Positions 23,075-32,778 of a stretch of 64,000 bases of DNA are shown here, piece by piece. The position numbers were made by a program, and so were the translations under genes. Position 1 is the stretch's first letter. Each line of letters starts with the position of its first letter. The stretch is from Nakamurella sp. A5-74 (GTDB taxonomy: Bacteria; Actinomycetota; Actinomycetes; Mycobacteriales; Nakamurellaceae), in assembly GCF_040438885.1 (NCBI RefSeq), contig NZ_CP159218.1, positions 1,302,001 through 1,366,000 of the forward strand. Direction: 5' to 3'. The notes under the pieces are model-generated. The model had not been told where the DNA came from. It made no database searches and worked only from the letters and a program-made list of their open reading frames with translations.

Positions 23075-24433
23075 ATGTCAGCTCGACCCGGAACGCCGCC
23101 GCGCCCGCCACACACCGAACCTGAGACGCCGCTCAGCCGGCAGGACCGCCGGGTGCTGATGGGGACGATGGTCGGTACGACCATCGAGTGGTACGACTTC
23201 TTCATCTTCGCCCAGGCAGCCGGCCTGATCTTCGCCGATCTGTTCTTCAAGCCGGCCGGCTTCGGTCAGCTGGCCTCGTGGGCGACCATCGGCATCAGCT
23301 TCCTGTTCCGTCCGCTCGGCGCGATCATCGCGGGCCACCTCGGCGACCGGCTCGGCCGCAAGAAGATGCTCGTGCTGACGCTCCTCATGATGGGCACCGC
23401 GACGTTCCTGATCGGGGTGCTGCCCACCTACGCGGTGATCGGGGTGTGGGCGCCGATCCTGCTGGTGCTGCTGCGCGTCCTGCAGGGGTTCTCGGCCGGT
23501 GGCGAATGGGGCGGCGCAGCACTGCTCGCAGTGGAGCACGCACCTCGCAGCAAGCGCGGACTGTGGGGCGCGTACCCGCAGATCGGCGTGCCGGTCGGGA
23601 TGATCCTGGCCACCCTGATGATCTTCCTGCTGCGGACCAACCTCACCCCCGCGCAGTGGATCAGTTGGGGCTGGCGGGTGCCGTTCCTGGTCTCCGTGCT
23701 GCTCATCGCCGTCGGCTACCTGATCCGGCGCTCGGTGGCCGAGAGTCCGCTGTTCGAGGAGCTCGCCGAGCGCCGGCGGGAATCCAGTGCGCCGCTGCGC
23801 GAGCTGTTCCGCGGCCACACCCGCCAGGTCGTGCTGACCGCCGTCATCTTCATCGGCAACAACGCCGCCGGCTACCTGGTGATCGCCTTCTTCTCCACCT
23901 ACGCCATCAAGACATTGGGCATGCCTGCGTCCCCGGTCCTGCTGACGACCGCCGTCGCCGCGGTCGGCTGGCTGATCTTCACGCTGTACGGGGGAGCGCT
24001 GTCCGACCGGATCGGCCGGATCCGCACCTTCCAGATCGGCTATGCGCTGATCTTCGTCTGGATGATCCCGCTGTTCCTGCTGATCGACACCCGCAACATC
24101 GTGCTCTACGGGGTGGCGATCTTCCTGCTGACTATCGGACTCGGGCTCTCCTACGGACCGATGTCAGCGCTCTACGCGGAGATGTTCCCCGTGCAGGTGC
24201 GCTACTCGGGGGTCTCCATCGGGTACGCCCTCGGCGCCATCCTCGGCGGAGCATTCGCGCCGCTCATCTCCGAAGCGCTGTTGGGCGGCACCGGCTGGTC
24301 CGGCTCGATCGCGTTGTACATCATGGTGTTGGCGGTGATCTCGTTCATCGGGGTGTCGATGGTGCGCGAGACGCGAGGTGCGGAGCTCACCGCGCAACCG
24401 GTGAGCGCGGAGTCCGCACCGCTCCCACGGTGA
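23075..24433 (+). CDS. MHS-family MFS transporter
   Basis: A 452-residue, 12-helix major facilitator of the metabolite:H+ symporter group (ProP/ShiA-like). The N-terminus carries the group hallmark GTTIEWYDFFIFAQAA (about 29-44), motif A is GHLGDRLGRKKM (about 89-100) and the loop after helix 4 has GFSAGGEWGGAALL (about 139-152). Substrates of the group are small acids, betaines or shikimate; this one is unknown. It interrupts the usual hadB-to-secE order. Promoter and an operator-like inverted repeat lie upstream. No terminator is obvious before tRNA-Trp. Confidence 0.92.
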   Translation: MSARPGTPPRPPHTEPETPLSRQDRRVLMGTMVGTTIEWYDFFIFAQAAGLIFADLFFKPAGFGQLASWATIGISFLFRPLGAIIAGHLGDRLGRKKMLVLTLLMMGTATFLIGVLPTYAVIGVWAPILLVLLRVLQGFSAGGEWGGAALLAVEHAPRSKRGLWGAYPQIGVPVGMILATLMIFLLRTNLTPAQWISWGWRVPFLVSVLLIAVGYLIRRSVAESPLFEELAERRRESSAPLRELFRGHTRQVVLTAVIFIGNNAAGYLVIAFFSTYAIKTLGMPASPVLLTTAVAAVGWLIFTLYGGALSDRIGRIRTFQIGYALIFVWMIPLFLLIDTRNIVLYGVAIFLLTIGLGLSYGPMSALYAEMFPVQVRYSGVSIGYALGAILGGAFAPLISEALLGGTGWSGSIALYIMVLAVISFIGVSMVRETRGAELTAQPVSAESAPLPR

Positions 24434-24666
24434 GGTCGTTCGACCGGCAGTTAAATTCCCGGGCGGCCCTGCGCTCGATTGGGTGCCACCGGCTCGGGTG
24501 GCCTACACTTGACTCATCTGGGGTGTGCTGGAGCCTGCCCGCCGATCGTCCGAACCCGCGTGCGAGCGTGTGTCGGTAGGTCAGCCCGATGGCTGTCGCA
24601 CATCCCGGTCTCATGATCGGCTTCCGGCGCAGCGGCAACGACTCGCCCCGGATCACGGCAGGTCAG

Positions 24667-24739
<73 letters not shown>

Positions 24740-24857
24740 CTCCGCGGGCCCGGACGTGCCGAACACGTCGCGGGTGCCCGGATCGAAGCGGTCGCAGCAG
24801 ACGTCGGGTTCCCGCAGTGGGCCGGCGAGTGAGATGAACGGTGAGGACGAGGTAGGC

Positions 24858-25451
24858 GTGAGCAACGAGCACGACGACGTCGGCGGCACCCCCGAGGACG
24901 ACCTGTCCACCAGGGATGCCGGCGCCGACGCGACCCCCTCGTCCGAGACCGTCGGCACCACTGCCGGCTCCCATCCCATGGAGGTAGACGCGGAGGGCGA
25001 CCCCGTCGACGCAGACCTCCCGGTCGACGATTCCGTCGACGCGGACGCCACGGCCGACGAGGAGCTCACCGTTGACGAGGAGCTCACCGATGACGAGGAG
25101 CTCACTGTTGACGCGGACGGCGAACTCGTCGCGGTCGGCGCAGCGGCCGGTTCGGCACGCGCGGCCGCACGGCGCTCCGCGGTGCGCTCCGGTGTCACGG
25201 ACAAGAAGGGTCGGGCCACCCTCGCGCGTGACAGCGATCGGGGCGAGAAGCAGGCCAATGTCTTCCAGCGTCTGGGCCGCTTCCTGCGAGAGGTCGTCGC
25301 GGAACTGCGCAAGGTCATCTGGCCGCACCGCAAGCAGCTCATCACCTACACGACCGTCGTGCTGGTGTTCGTGGTCTTCATGACGGCGCTCGTCTTCGGT
25401 CTGGACGCGCTGTTCGCCCGCGGGGTGCTCGCCGTCTTCGGCGGCGGCTGA
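24858..25451 (+). CDS. secE: Preprotein translocase subunit SecE
   Basis: A 197-residue SecE. The functional part is the last about 65 residues: the conserved amphipathic FLREVVAELRKVIWPHRKQL followed by one transmembrane helix (VLVFVVFMTALVFGLDALF). The first about 130 residues are an acidic, low-complexity extension with Asp/Glu repeats (DEELTVDEELTDDEELTVD), longer than in most actinobacteria. I chose the GTG at 24858 because GAGG lies five bases before it; an ATG at 24834 in the same frame would add eight residues. nusG follows after 87 bases. Confidence 0.92.
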   Translation: MSNEHDDVGGTPEDDLSTRDAGADATPSSETVGTTAGSHPMEVDAEGDPVDADLPVDDSVDADATADEELTVDEELTDDEELTVDADGELVAVGAAAGSARAAARRSAVRSGVTDKKGRATLARDSDRGEKQANVFQRLGRFLREVVAELRKVIWPHRKQLITYTTVVLVFVVFMTALVFGLDALFARGVLAVFGGG

Positions 25452-25538
25452 TCCCAGGCAGGCCTGCACCAGCGGGCGATCGCCGACCGACGGTCTGACA
25501 GACCCCGGTCCCCTGAACACAGAGAAGAGAGAGCACAC

Positions 25539-26390
25539 GTGTCGAGCCCAGCCGAGAACAATGCGACCCTGAGCACCGCTGAGGATGCCGCGACCGAGTT
25601 CACCGGCGCAGCGCTCACCGACGAGCAGGCAGTCGAGGCCGTCGAGACGGTCGCCGAGGACACCGACGAGACCGCTGACGAAACCGCGACCGTCGACGCG
25701 TCGACCGGGGATTCCGGCGCCGACGTTGCGAGCACGGACCTCGCGGCGGCCGAAGCCGCCGGTGAGGCCGAGCCGGAACAGGACGTCGATCCGATAGTCG
25801 CGCTGCGGGAGAGCCTGCGCGCCGCCGACGGCCACTGGTACGTCGTGCACAGCTACGCCGGGTACGAGAACAAGGTCAAGGCCAACCTCGAGACCCGGAT
25901 CCGCTCGCTGGACATGGAGGAGTTCATCTTCCAGATCGAGGTCCCGACCGAAGAGGTCACCGAGATCAAGAACGGCCAGAAGAAGCTGGTCCAGCGCAAG
26001 GTCTACCCGGGCTACATCCTGGTCCGGATGGAACTGACGGACGCTTCCTGGAGCGCCGTCCGCAACACCCCGGGGGTCACCGGCTTCGTCGGTGCCACCG
26101 CCCAGCGGCCCTCGCCGTTGAGCGTTGACGAGGTCGTCAAGATCCTCGCCCCGGCCGCACCCAAGAAGTCCTCCGAGACGAATGCGCCGGGCTCCACCGG
26201 TGAGTCGTCCCGCACCGAGGTGGACTACTCGGTGGGCGAGTCGGTCACCGTCATGGACGGTCCGTTCGCAACGCTGCCGGCGACCATCAACGAGGTCGAC
26301 GCGCACGGTCAGAAGCTGAAGGTGCTGGTGTCGATCTTCGGTCGCGAGACTCCCGTCGAGCTCTCGTTCGCGCAGGTCGCCAAGATCTGA
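25539..26390 (+). CDS. nusG: Transcription antitermination factor NusG
   Basis: A 283-residue NusG. An acidic, Ala/Thr-rich N-terminal extension (about 1-95) precedes the NGN domain ([15 protein letters not shown] from about 99) and a C-terminal KOW domain ([19 protein letters not shown], about 231-250). It couples RNA polymerase to Rho or the ribosome. The extension resembles that of SecE in composition. GTG start; AGAAGAGAGAG upstream. It lies 68 bases before rplK. Confidence 0.96.
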   Translation: MSSPAENNATLSTAEDAATEFTGAALTDEQAVEAVETVAEDTDETADETATVDASTGDSGADVASTDLAAAEAAGEAEPEQDVDPIVALRESLRAADGHWYVVHSYAGYENKVKANLETRIRSLDMEEFIFQIEVPTEEVTEIKNGQKKLVQRKVYPGYILVRMELTDASWSAVRNTPGVTGFVGATAQRPSPLSVDEVVKILAPAAPKKSSETNAPGSTGESSRTEVDYSVGESVTVMDGPFATLPATINEVDAHGQKLKVLVSIFGRETPVELSFAQVAKI

Positions 26391-26458
26391 GCGGTTCGCC
26401 GACCCGTTTCATCCGCGCTCCGACAGATGGCCGGAGCACTAGCCCCAGAAAGAAAGTC

Positions 26459-26896
26459 ATGCCCCCGAAGAAGAAGAAGCTCTCAGCGATCATCAAGCTG
26501 CAGATCAAGGCCGGAATGGCCAACCCGGCACCGCCGGTCGGCCCCGCGCTGGGTCAGCACGGCGTCAACATCATGGAGTTCTGCAAGGCCTACAACGCGG
26601 CGACCGAAGCCCAGCGCGGCGACGTCGTGCCTGTCGAGATCTCCGTGTACGAAGACCGCTCGTTCGACTTCAAGCTGAAGACGCCGCCGGCCGCCCGCCT
26701 GCTGCTCAAGGCCGCTGGTGTCGAGAAGGGTTCGGGCACCCCGCACACCACCAAGGTCGCCAACGTGACCATGGACCAGGTGCGCGAGATCGCCACCCTC
26801 AAGCAGGTCGACCTGAACGCCAACGACGTCGACGCCGCCGCGAAGATCATCGCCGGTACCGCGCGTTCGATGGGGATCACCGTCAGCGGCAGGTGA
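26459..26896 (+). CDS. rplK: 50S ribosomal protein L11
   Basis: A 145-residue L11 with the N-terminal [19 protein letters not shown], the Pro-rich [14 protein letters not shown] linker (21-34) that contacts thiostrepton-class drugs, and a C-terminal rRNA-binding domain ending in ARSMGITV. Part of the GTPase-associated centre. ATG supported by AGAAAG. rplA follows after 94 bases. Confidence 0.97.
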   Translation: MPPKKKKLSAIIKLQIKAGMANPAPPVGPALGQHGVNIMEFCKAYNAATEAQRGDVVPVEISVYEDRSFDFKLKTPPAARLLLKAAGVEKGSGTPHTTKVANVTMDQVREIATLKQVDLNANDVDAAAKIIAGTARSMGITVSGR

Positions 26897-26990
26897 TCGA
26901 TCCCGCTGCCGGCACCTGCCGCGCAGCACCGTGGGAGGGCAGCTTCGCCCGCACCACAACCTCCACAGCATCACGATCAAGGAGCTCTCC

Positions 26991-27719
26991 ATGAAGCACA
27001 GCAAGGCCTACCGGGCCGCGGCCGAGCAGGTCGACCGCGACCACCTGTACACCCCGCTCGAGGCCGCCGGCCTGGCCAAGAAGACATCGACCAGCAGCAA
27101 GCTCGACGGCACCGTCGAGGTGGCCATGGTGCTCGGCGTCGATCCGCGCAAGGCGGACCAGATGGTCCGCGGCACGGTCAACCTGCCGCACGGCACCGGC
27201 AAGACCGCCCGCGTCATCGTCTTCGCCGTCGGCGACAAGGCCACCGAGGCCGAGGCGGCCGGCGCTGACGTCGTCGGCAGCGACGACCTGATCGCGAAGA
27301 TCCAGGGTGGCTGGCTCGACTTCGATGCCGCCATCGCGACCCCTGACCAGATGGCCAAGGTCGGCCGGATCGCGCGCGTTCTGGGGCCGCGCGGCCTGAT
27401 GCCGAACCCGAAGACCGGAACGGTCACCGCCGATGTCACCAAGGCGGTCAGCGACATCAAGGGCGGAAAGATCAACTTCCGTGTCGACAAGGCAGCGAAC
27501 CTGCACCTGGTGATCGGCAAGGCGTCCTTCGACACCGAGAAGCTGATCGAGAACTACGGGGCCGTGCTGGACGAGATCCTGCGGGGCAAGCCGGCCTCGT
27601 CCAAGGGTCGGTACGTGAAGAAGATCTTCTTCTCCACCACGATGGGTCCCGGCATCCCGGTCGATCCGTCGGTCACCCGCAACCTGCTGACGGCCACCAG
27701 CGAGCTCGCTGAGAGCTGA
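26991..27719 (+). CDS. rplA: 50S ribosomal protein L1
   Basis: A 242-residue L1. Landmarks are the RNA-binding [22 protein letters not shown] stretch (around residue 120-140; quoted in part as [14 protein letters not shown]) and the C-terminal [16 protein letters not shown]. It forms the L1 stalk and represses its own operon in many bacteria. AAGGAG seven bases before ATG 26991 fixes the start. A strong hairpin follows. Confidence 0.97.
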   Translation: MKHSKAYRAAAEQVDRDHLYTPLEAAGLAKKTSTSSKLDGTVEVAMVLGVDPRKADQMVRGTVNLPHGTGKTARVIVFAVGDKATEAEAAGADVVGSDDLIAKIQGGWLDFDAAIATPDQMAKVGRIARVLGPRGLMPNPKTGTVTADVTKAVSDIKGGKINFRVDKAANLHLVIGKASFDTEKLIENYGAVLDEILRGKPASSKGRYVKKIFFSTTMGPGIPVDPSVTRNLLTATSELAES

Positions 27720-27752
27720 CGCTCCGACGAAGAGCGCACCTGTACGATCCTT

Positions 27753-27786
27753 CTCGCCCCGGACCGCCCAGCGGTCCGGGGCGAGG
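27753..27786 (+). terminator. Terminator hairpin after rplA
   Basis: CGCCCCGGACCGC (27755-27767) pairs perfectly with GCGGTCCGGGGCG (27771-27783) across a 3-base loop, extendable by two to three pairs. It ends the secE-nusG-rplK-rplA transcript before the lipoprotein gene. No T run. Confidence 0.8.
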
Positions 27787-27888
27787 CGCGTCCCGGGGTG
27801 CGGGTGGGTCCACGGAACCGGTGGGTCATGGCTCCCGTCCGATGGTCGAGACCTCCGCCAGCCAGCTCCGCCCGAAGGGATTTCCCCG

Positions 27889-28845
27889 ATGATCAGGACC
27901 TCACGCCCGTTGATCGCCGCCGGCATCGCTGCTGCTCTCGTGTTGACCGGCTGCGGATCACAGATCGCGGGAGCTCCGGCAGGCGGTGCTCCCGCCGGCG
28001 CCACCTCGAGCACTGGCCTCGTACCGTCGGCTCCGTCGGTGGTGCAGACGTCCGGATCCGAGGTGCCGCCGGCACCTGATCCGTCGAGCGCGCCGGGCCC
28101 TGACCCGTCGCGCAGCGACCCGGCCCCGAGTTCCACCGGACCGACGACGGATGGGCAGGATCCGAACGGCGATTCCGCGGTCGAGGAGTTCATTGCGATG
28201 ATCGCCCGTGGCATGGGGGGCGTGTCGTCCTACCGCGGCACGATCTCGATGGACATGGGCTCGGCCGGCAGCATGGCCGGCACGATGCAGGGCACCGTCT
28301 CGAACGGACAGGCGGTCAACTCCGAGGCGAACATCAAGGTCGAGGCTGGTTCGCAGTCGATCGAGGTGAAGGTGCTGATGATCGGAACCAAGGTCTACAT
28401 CGGCGGCAGCACCCTGCTCCAGGCGGTGCCGGAGGCGAAGGGCAAGGCCTGGATCTACGCGGATCCGAACTCGTCGAACGCAACCATCAAGCAGCTGTCG
28501 ACCTCGATGGGCAGTGTCTCCACCAACAACATCTCGAGCATGATCCGGTTCGCCTCGGCCGCGAAGTCCGTCGAGAAGGGTGGGTCGAAGGAGATCGACG
28601 GCGTGCAGACCACGCAGTACCGGGTGGTCCTTGACCCGAAGAAGATCACCGACACCGGCACCGGCGGGATGACCGCCGACTCCACGGAAGCGACGTTCTT
28701 CGTCGACGGCGACTCCCTGATGCGCCGCGCAGTGGTCGAGGTGGGAGCGATGGGAACGACCGTCGAGCTCACGATGGACATGACCGACTACAACACCGAC
28801 GTGCAGATCGAGGCACCCGCTGCGAGCACCGTCTACACCGGCTGA
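27889..28845 (+). CDS. LppX/LprAFG-like lipoprotein
   Basis: A 318-residue exported lipoprotein: signal with lipobox LVLTGC (Cys24), a Pro/Ser/Ala-rich linker to about 100, then a single beta-rich domain similar to LppX/LprG, which carry lipids in a hydrophobic cavity. Recognisable are the SYRGTISMDM and KVYIGGS segments and the VDGDSLMRR strand. GAAGGGA before ATG 27889. Substrate lipid unknown; the family match is moderate. It sits alone between rplA and the DUF1800 gene. Confidence 0.78.
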   Translation: MIRTSRPLIAAGIAAALVLTGCGSQIAGAPAGGAPAGATSSTGLVPSAPSVVQTSGSEVPPAPDPSSAPGPDPSRSDPAPSSTGPTTDGQDPNGDSAVEEFIAMIARGMGGVSSYRGTISMDMGSAGSMAGTMQGTVSNGQAVNSEANIKVEAGSQSIEVKVLMIGTKVYIGGSTLLQAVPEAKGKAWIYADPNSSNATIKQLSTSMGSVSTNNISSMIRFASAAKSVEKGGSKEIDGVQTTQYRVVLDPKKITDTGTGGMTADSTEATFFVDGDSLMRRAVVEVGAMGTTVELTMDMTDYNTDVQIEAPAASTVYTG

Positions 28846-29185
28846 TGGGTACGGCCGCTCGGGACGGCGTGATTTCCATGCCTCCGGGGCACCGGCCGGC
28901 GCTGTCATTGCTGCGCGTAGATCCCGGCGCCGTCATCACGCCGGGTGATTGATGGGTGATCGCCGCCCCCAACCCGTTCGGTCGAGCGTGTCCGCCTCCG
29001 CTGCCACCGTTCGTGTTGCCGGCCGCAGCCGGTGTGGGGCAGCGTCGGCGCTGCCGCCCCGATGAGCGTGGACGGCTTCCCCCGACTGTGGTCAGATACG
29101 TCATCTGCATCACCCGAAGGTGTGACAGCGGCGGGTCCCTACAGCGGCCCGATCGTCGGCACCGATCCGCAGGTCAGGTGGAACG
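28846..29185. other. Intergenic, no gene seen
   Basis: This 340-base gap separates the LppX-like gene from the DUF1800 gene. Reading frames here lack codon bias and start signals. It must hold the DUF1800 promoter, but I see no near-consensus -35/-10 pair. CAGGTGG at about 29173-29179 is the ribosome-binding site of the next gene. Confidence 0.6.
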
Positions 29186-31021
29186 ATGACGAACTCCCGC
29201 GTGCGCGGCCCGCAATCGCCGACCGCGCCGGATCCGGCGCCGCCCGTCGCCCGAGTACCGGTCGTCGACACCGCTGCCGCCCGGCGGAGGAGCGAGACGC
29301 TCCGCACCGCGGTGGCCGAGTCCGCTGGGACGTCCTCTGCAGCGTCCGACGCCGTGCGGACCGCACTCACCGGACGTCTTGCGGCCGTCCGCCCGCAGGT
29401 CGTCGCGCCCTACCCCGATGGCGATGCGAGCTTCGCGGCCGACGAACCGGTGCTCGCGCCCGGCGTGACTGCAGCTTCGCCGGAAGCCGCGCTGGCGACC
29501 GTCCTGCGATCGCCGGCCCGGGGTCTTCAGCCTGGTCTGAACGGCACCGGAACCACTGCCTCCGCAGTCCCGGCGAAGAGCCCGGAGTGGACCAGGCACC
29601 TGCTGTACCGCACCACGTTCGGACCGCGACCCGCCGATTTCGCGCTGGTCGACAGGCTGGGTTTCAACGGCTGGATCGATCACCAGTTGAACCCGGCGAC
29701 ACCGGCCGGCGCCGATGCGGTGAAGGTCGGCCAGGCGATGCCGTTGGCATGGCTGCCGATCACGGCGACCCGGGCGGCGATCGACCAGTACTCGTGGGAT
29801 GCCGCCTGGCAGACCAGCGCCGCGACGGCAGGGCTGCAGCTGTTCAGCAACCGCCAGCTCTACGAGATCGTCGTCGACGTCATGTCGAACCTGCTCAACG
29901 TCACCACCCCGGGGGAGAAGGCCTGGGACTCCGCGGGCGACTTCCAGACCACGGTGATCCGCCGACATGCGTTCGGCCGGTACAGCGACATGCTGGTCGC
30001 CGCCGGGCGACACCCGGCGATGCTCTCCTACCTGGACAACGTCTGGTCGAACAAGGAGAGCGTCAACGAGAACTACGGCCGTGAGCTGCTCGAGCTGCAC
30101 ACGGTGGGTGTCGGCAGCGGCTACACCGAGGCCGACGTCCGACACAGCGCCTACGTGATGTCCGGGCGGAGCATGAACTTCGACTGGGGCGGCGACCCGC
30201 TGCCCGGGACGTTCCGGTACCGCCCCGAGTGGCACTGGACCGGTCCGATCAAGATCATGAGCTTCCGGCACGCGAACAGCACCGCGGCCGGTGGCCTGGA
30301 GGCGGGGGATGCCTACCTGAACTACCTGGCCCGGCACCTGGGCACCGCGAAGCGGGTGTCCAGGGCGCTGGCTGTCCGGTTCGTCACCGACAACCCGTCC
30401 GCCGCCTTCGTCGAACGACTGGCGAACGTCTACCGCACCTCCGGCACCAGCATCACTGCGGTGCTGCGGGCGATCTTCTCCTCGACCGAGTTCTGGAGCT
30501 CGCGGCGGCAGAAGCCCCGCCGCCCGCTGGAGGACGTCATCGGCTCGGCACGCGCGCTGGACCTGCCGGCCGGTACCGACCTCGCCACCCTGCGGGACGG
30601 GCTGGGGACCCTCAGTTGGTGGTTGAGCCAGCTCAACCATCAGCCGCTGTCCTGGCAGCCACCGAACGGCTACCCCGACGTGACCGCGGCCTGGCAGTCC
30701 GCCAGCGGCATGATCTCGCGGTGGAACCTGCACCGGGCGTTGGCCAACGGCTGGTGGCAACTGAAGCCCAGCCAGGCGCTGTCCGCGAAGTACCCGACCG
30801 CCGGTCGTCGCTACGCGGTCTGGTTGGACGACATCGCGCTCGGTGTCCTGGGACGGCGGCTCACCGGCACCCACCGGATGGCGTTGTTCCGGTACCTGCG
30901 AACCGTCCTCGAACTGGACGACACCATCACCCTCAGCTCGACGATGCCGGAGTGGGCCAACTGGCTCTCCGGGACGATGGCCGCCTTCGTCCTCGACGGA
31001 CCCGAATGGATGATCCGATGA
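29186..31021 (+). CDS. DUF1800-domain protein
   Basis: A 611-residue protein. After a Pro/Ala-rich N-terminal region (about 1-130) the DUF1800 domain begins WTRHLLYRTTFGPRP (about 134-148) and contains the family core HPAMLSYLDN followed by NENYGRELLELHTVGV (about 275-310) and YTEADVRHSAYVMSGR. The family is large, often secreted and of unknown function; it is nearly always encoded next to a DUF1501 gene, as here (ATGA overlap). I see no clear signal peptide. The pair may act on cell-surface polymers, but this is a guess. Confidence 0.88.
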   Translation: MTNSRVRGPQSPTAPDPAPPVARVPVVDTAAARRRSETLRTAVAESAGTSSAASDAVRTALTGRLAAVRPQVVAPYPDGDASFAADEPVLAPGVTAASPEAALATVLRSPARGLQPGLNGTGTTASAVPAKSPEWTRHLLYRTTFGPRPADFALVDRLGFNGWIDHQLNPATPAGADAVKVGQAMPLAWLPITATRAAIDQYSWDAAWQTSAATAGLQLFSNRQLYEIVVDVMSNLLNVTTPGEKAWDSAGDFQTTVIRRHAFGRYSDMLVAAGRHPAMLSYLDNVWSNKESVNENYGRELLELHTVGVGSGYTEADVRHSAYVMSGRSMNFDWGGDPLPGTFRYRPEWHWTGPIKIMSFRHANSTAAGGLEAGDAYLNYLARHLGTAKRVSRALAVRFVTDNPSAAFVERLANVYRTSGTSITAVLRAIFSSTEFWSSRRQKPRRPLEDVIGSARALDLPAGTDLATLRDGLGTLSWWLSQLNHQPLSWQPPNGYPDVTAAWQSASGMISRWNLHRALANGWWQLKPSQALSAKYPTAGRRYAVWLDDIALGVLGRRLTGTHRMALFRYLRTVLELDDTITLSSTMPEWANWLSGTMAAFVLDGPEWMIR

Positions 31022-32424
31022 CCGATCCGATCGCACCGGCGGCGCCGGACGGCGTGCTGGCCAGCCTGCATCCCGACTGCCCGGACTGGCGACGGCTGGG
31101 GCCGACCCCGCGGGATGCGGCCGTGCGGGCGCTCGGCGCCGCGGTCGAGATCGACGCCCAGAACCGAGATCAACAGTGGTCCAAGGGTTTCACCCGGCGT
31201 CGGTTGATCCAGGGCGGAGCGGCGGTCGGCGTCGCGTCGATCGCTTCCCAGCTCGTCACCTCCAGGGTCTCGTTCGCGGCGAACGCGGCGGCCATCCCCG
31301 GCACGCTGATCGTGGTGTTCCTGCGCGGCGGCATGGATGGACTGTCCGTGCTGCAGCCGGCCTCGGCCGCGACCGGCCTGAACGTGTTGGCGGGCAAGCG
31401 CAGTCGGCTGCTGTCCCCTACCTCGAAGCTGCTGACGCTGACCGGCGGGCTGGCCGGATTCGGCCTGCATCCGTCGCTGGCCGCGCTGAAGCCGCTGATC
31501 GCGGCCGGCCGGTTCGCCGCGATCCCCGCCGTCTCGACACCGGACGTCTCCCGCAGTCACTTCCAGGCCCAGGACTGCCTCGAGCGCGGCGGCAGCGGCG
31601 AGACCGGTACCGGCACCGGCTGGCTGGACAGGGTGCTGCAGCAGTCCGGAGCGGGGACGACGTTCCGTGCGGTCGCGAGCTCGTCGCGACTTCCGCGATC
31701 GCTGGTCGGCTCGAACAACGCTGTGGTGGTGCCCGACCTGTCGGAGATGTCGCTGGACACCGACCAGCCGGCAGCCACGATCGCGGCGCTGCGGTCGCTC
31801 TACACCGGGGTGGGCGGCCCCACCGGGCTGCAGGCATCCATCGCCCTGGGTGCCTCCGTCACGGCGAGCGCGCTGGCCGCCAGGGAGAAGGCCGACATCG
31901 AGGCGAATCGCCGGCCGGTCTATCCGGCGAACTCCTTTGCAGGTGACCTGCGGACGCTGGCCACCATGATCAGCGCGAACATCGGTGTCCGGGTCGGATC
32001 CATCGACGTCGGTGGGTGGGACATGCACACCGACCTGATCGGGGACATGCCCACGTTGCTGAAGTCCGTCGCCGACGGCCTCTCGGTGTTCTTCCGCGAC
32101 CTGGGAGCCAAGGCCGACACCACCACGGTCGTCGTGATGAGCGAGTTCGGTCGACGGATGGAGCAGAACGACAATGCGGGCGCCGACCACGGTCACGGCG
32201 GCGTGGCGCTGGTGATGGGTGGCGGTGTCCGGGGAGGCGTCCGAGGTCGCTGGGCAGGGCTGGGTCCGTCGGTGCTCGACCACGGCGACGTACCCGGCAC
32301 CAACGACTACCGCACGGTGCTGGGTGAGGTCGTGGGCAAGCGGCTGGGGCTGACGGCCTCGCAGGTCGGGCAGGTGTTCCCGGGCTTCCCGATCGGCGGC
32401 CTGCGGCTGGGCGTCATGCGCTGA
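31018..32424 (+). CDS. DUF1501 family Tat-exported protein
   Basis: A 468-residue protein with a twin-arginine signal located unusually far in: TRRRLIQGGAAVGVASIA at about 60-77. The DUF1501 (sulfatase-like) domain follows: VVFLRGGMDGLSV (about 99-111), a SRSHFQAQD segment (about 180-188), GWDMHTD (about 338-344) and SEFGRRMEQN with ADHGHGG (about 375-396), which carry metal-binding Asp/His residues. It belongs to the alkaline-phosphatase-like superfamily; substrate unknown. Coupled to the DUF1800 gene by ATGA. Confidence 0.88.
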   Translation: MTDPIAPAAPDGVLASLHPDCPDWRRLGPTPRDAAVRALGAAVEIDAQNRDQQWSKGFTRRRLIQGGAAVGVASIASQLVTSRVSFAANAAAIPGTLIVVFLRGGMDGLSVLQPASAATGLNVLAGKRSRLLSPTSKLLTLTGGLAGFGLHPSLAALKPLIAAGRFAAIPAVSTPDVSRSHFQAQDCLERGGSGETGTGTGWLDRVLQQSGAGTTFRAVASSSRLPRSLVGSNNAVVVPDLSEMSLDTDQPAATIAALRSLYTGVGGPTGLQASIALGASVTASALAAREKADIEANRRPVYPANSFAGDLRTLATMISANIGVRVGSIDVGGWDMHTDLIGDMPTLLKSVADGLSVFFRDLGAKADTTTVVVMSEFGRRMEQNDNAGADHGHGGVALVMGGGVRGGVRGRWAGLGPSVLDHGDVPGTNDYRTVLGEVVGKRLGLTASQVGQVFPGFPIGGLRLGVMR

Positions 32425-32446
32425 GCGCCCCCCGACCGGCCGCGAT

Positions 32447-32475
32447 TTGGTGAACCGACCGCGCGTGGGTACCGT
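32447..32475 (+). promoter_or_regulatory. Promoter of rplJ-rplL
   Basis: TTGGTG (32447-32452) and TACCGT (32470-32475) are 17 bases apart, giving a leader of about 300 bases before rplJ. Confidence 0.6.
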
Positions 32476-32640
32476 TGGTCTTGTTCCACCGAAGACCGTC
32501 GGCTCCGTGCTGCGCGGAATCGGATCTGATCGCCCCCGGGCGACCCGGCCCCGTTCCCCACGACACGGCGAAGGCTCGCACAGCGAGTGGCCCACGCAGG
32601 AGGACGAGGTAGGACGAGGGCCGTTCGCGGCTCGATCTCC

Positions 32641-32668
32641 ACGCCCCGTGCGCCCTGCGCCGGGGCGT
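32641..32668 (+). promoter_or_regulatory. rplJ leader hairpin (putative L10 autoregulatory/attenuator element)
   Basis: ACGCCCCG (32641-32648) pairs perfectly with CGGGGCGT (32661-32668); an inner GCG/CGC extends the stem beyond one bulged T. CTTGTCTGTCC follows. A long structured leader with such a hairpin before rplJ is where L10-L12 binds its own mRNA in many bacteria. I cannot confirm the L10-binding motif by eye; simple attenuation is the alternative. The rest of 32476-32778 holds no gene. Confidence 0.55.
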
Positions 32669-32778
32669 CTTGTCTGTCCGGACCTCACTCGAGGCGAATC
32701 GGTGGTCGGTGATCCAGGGCTTCTCGGGCCCGGATCCACCGTCATCACCCCGAGTCGTTCAAGAGAGGAGGCGTGCAG

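Noticed and set aside
29174-31036. 620-codon minus-strand frame opposite the DUF1800 gene
   Set aside because: Shadow frame; DUF1800 motifs are clear on the plus strand and codon positions fit that frame.
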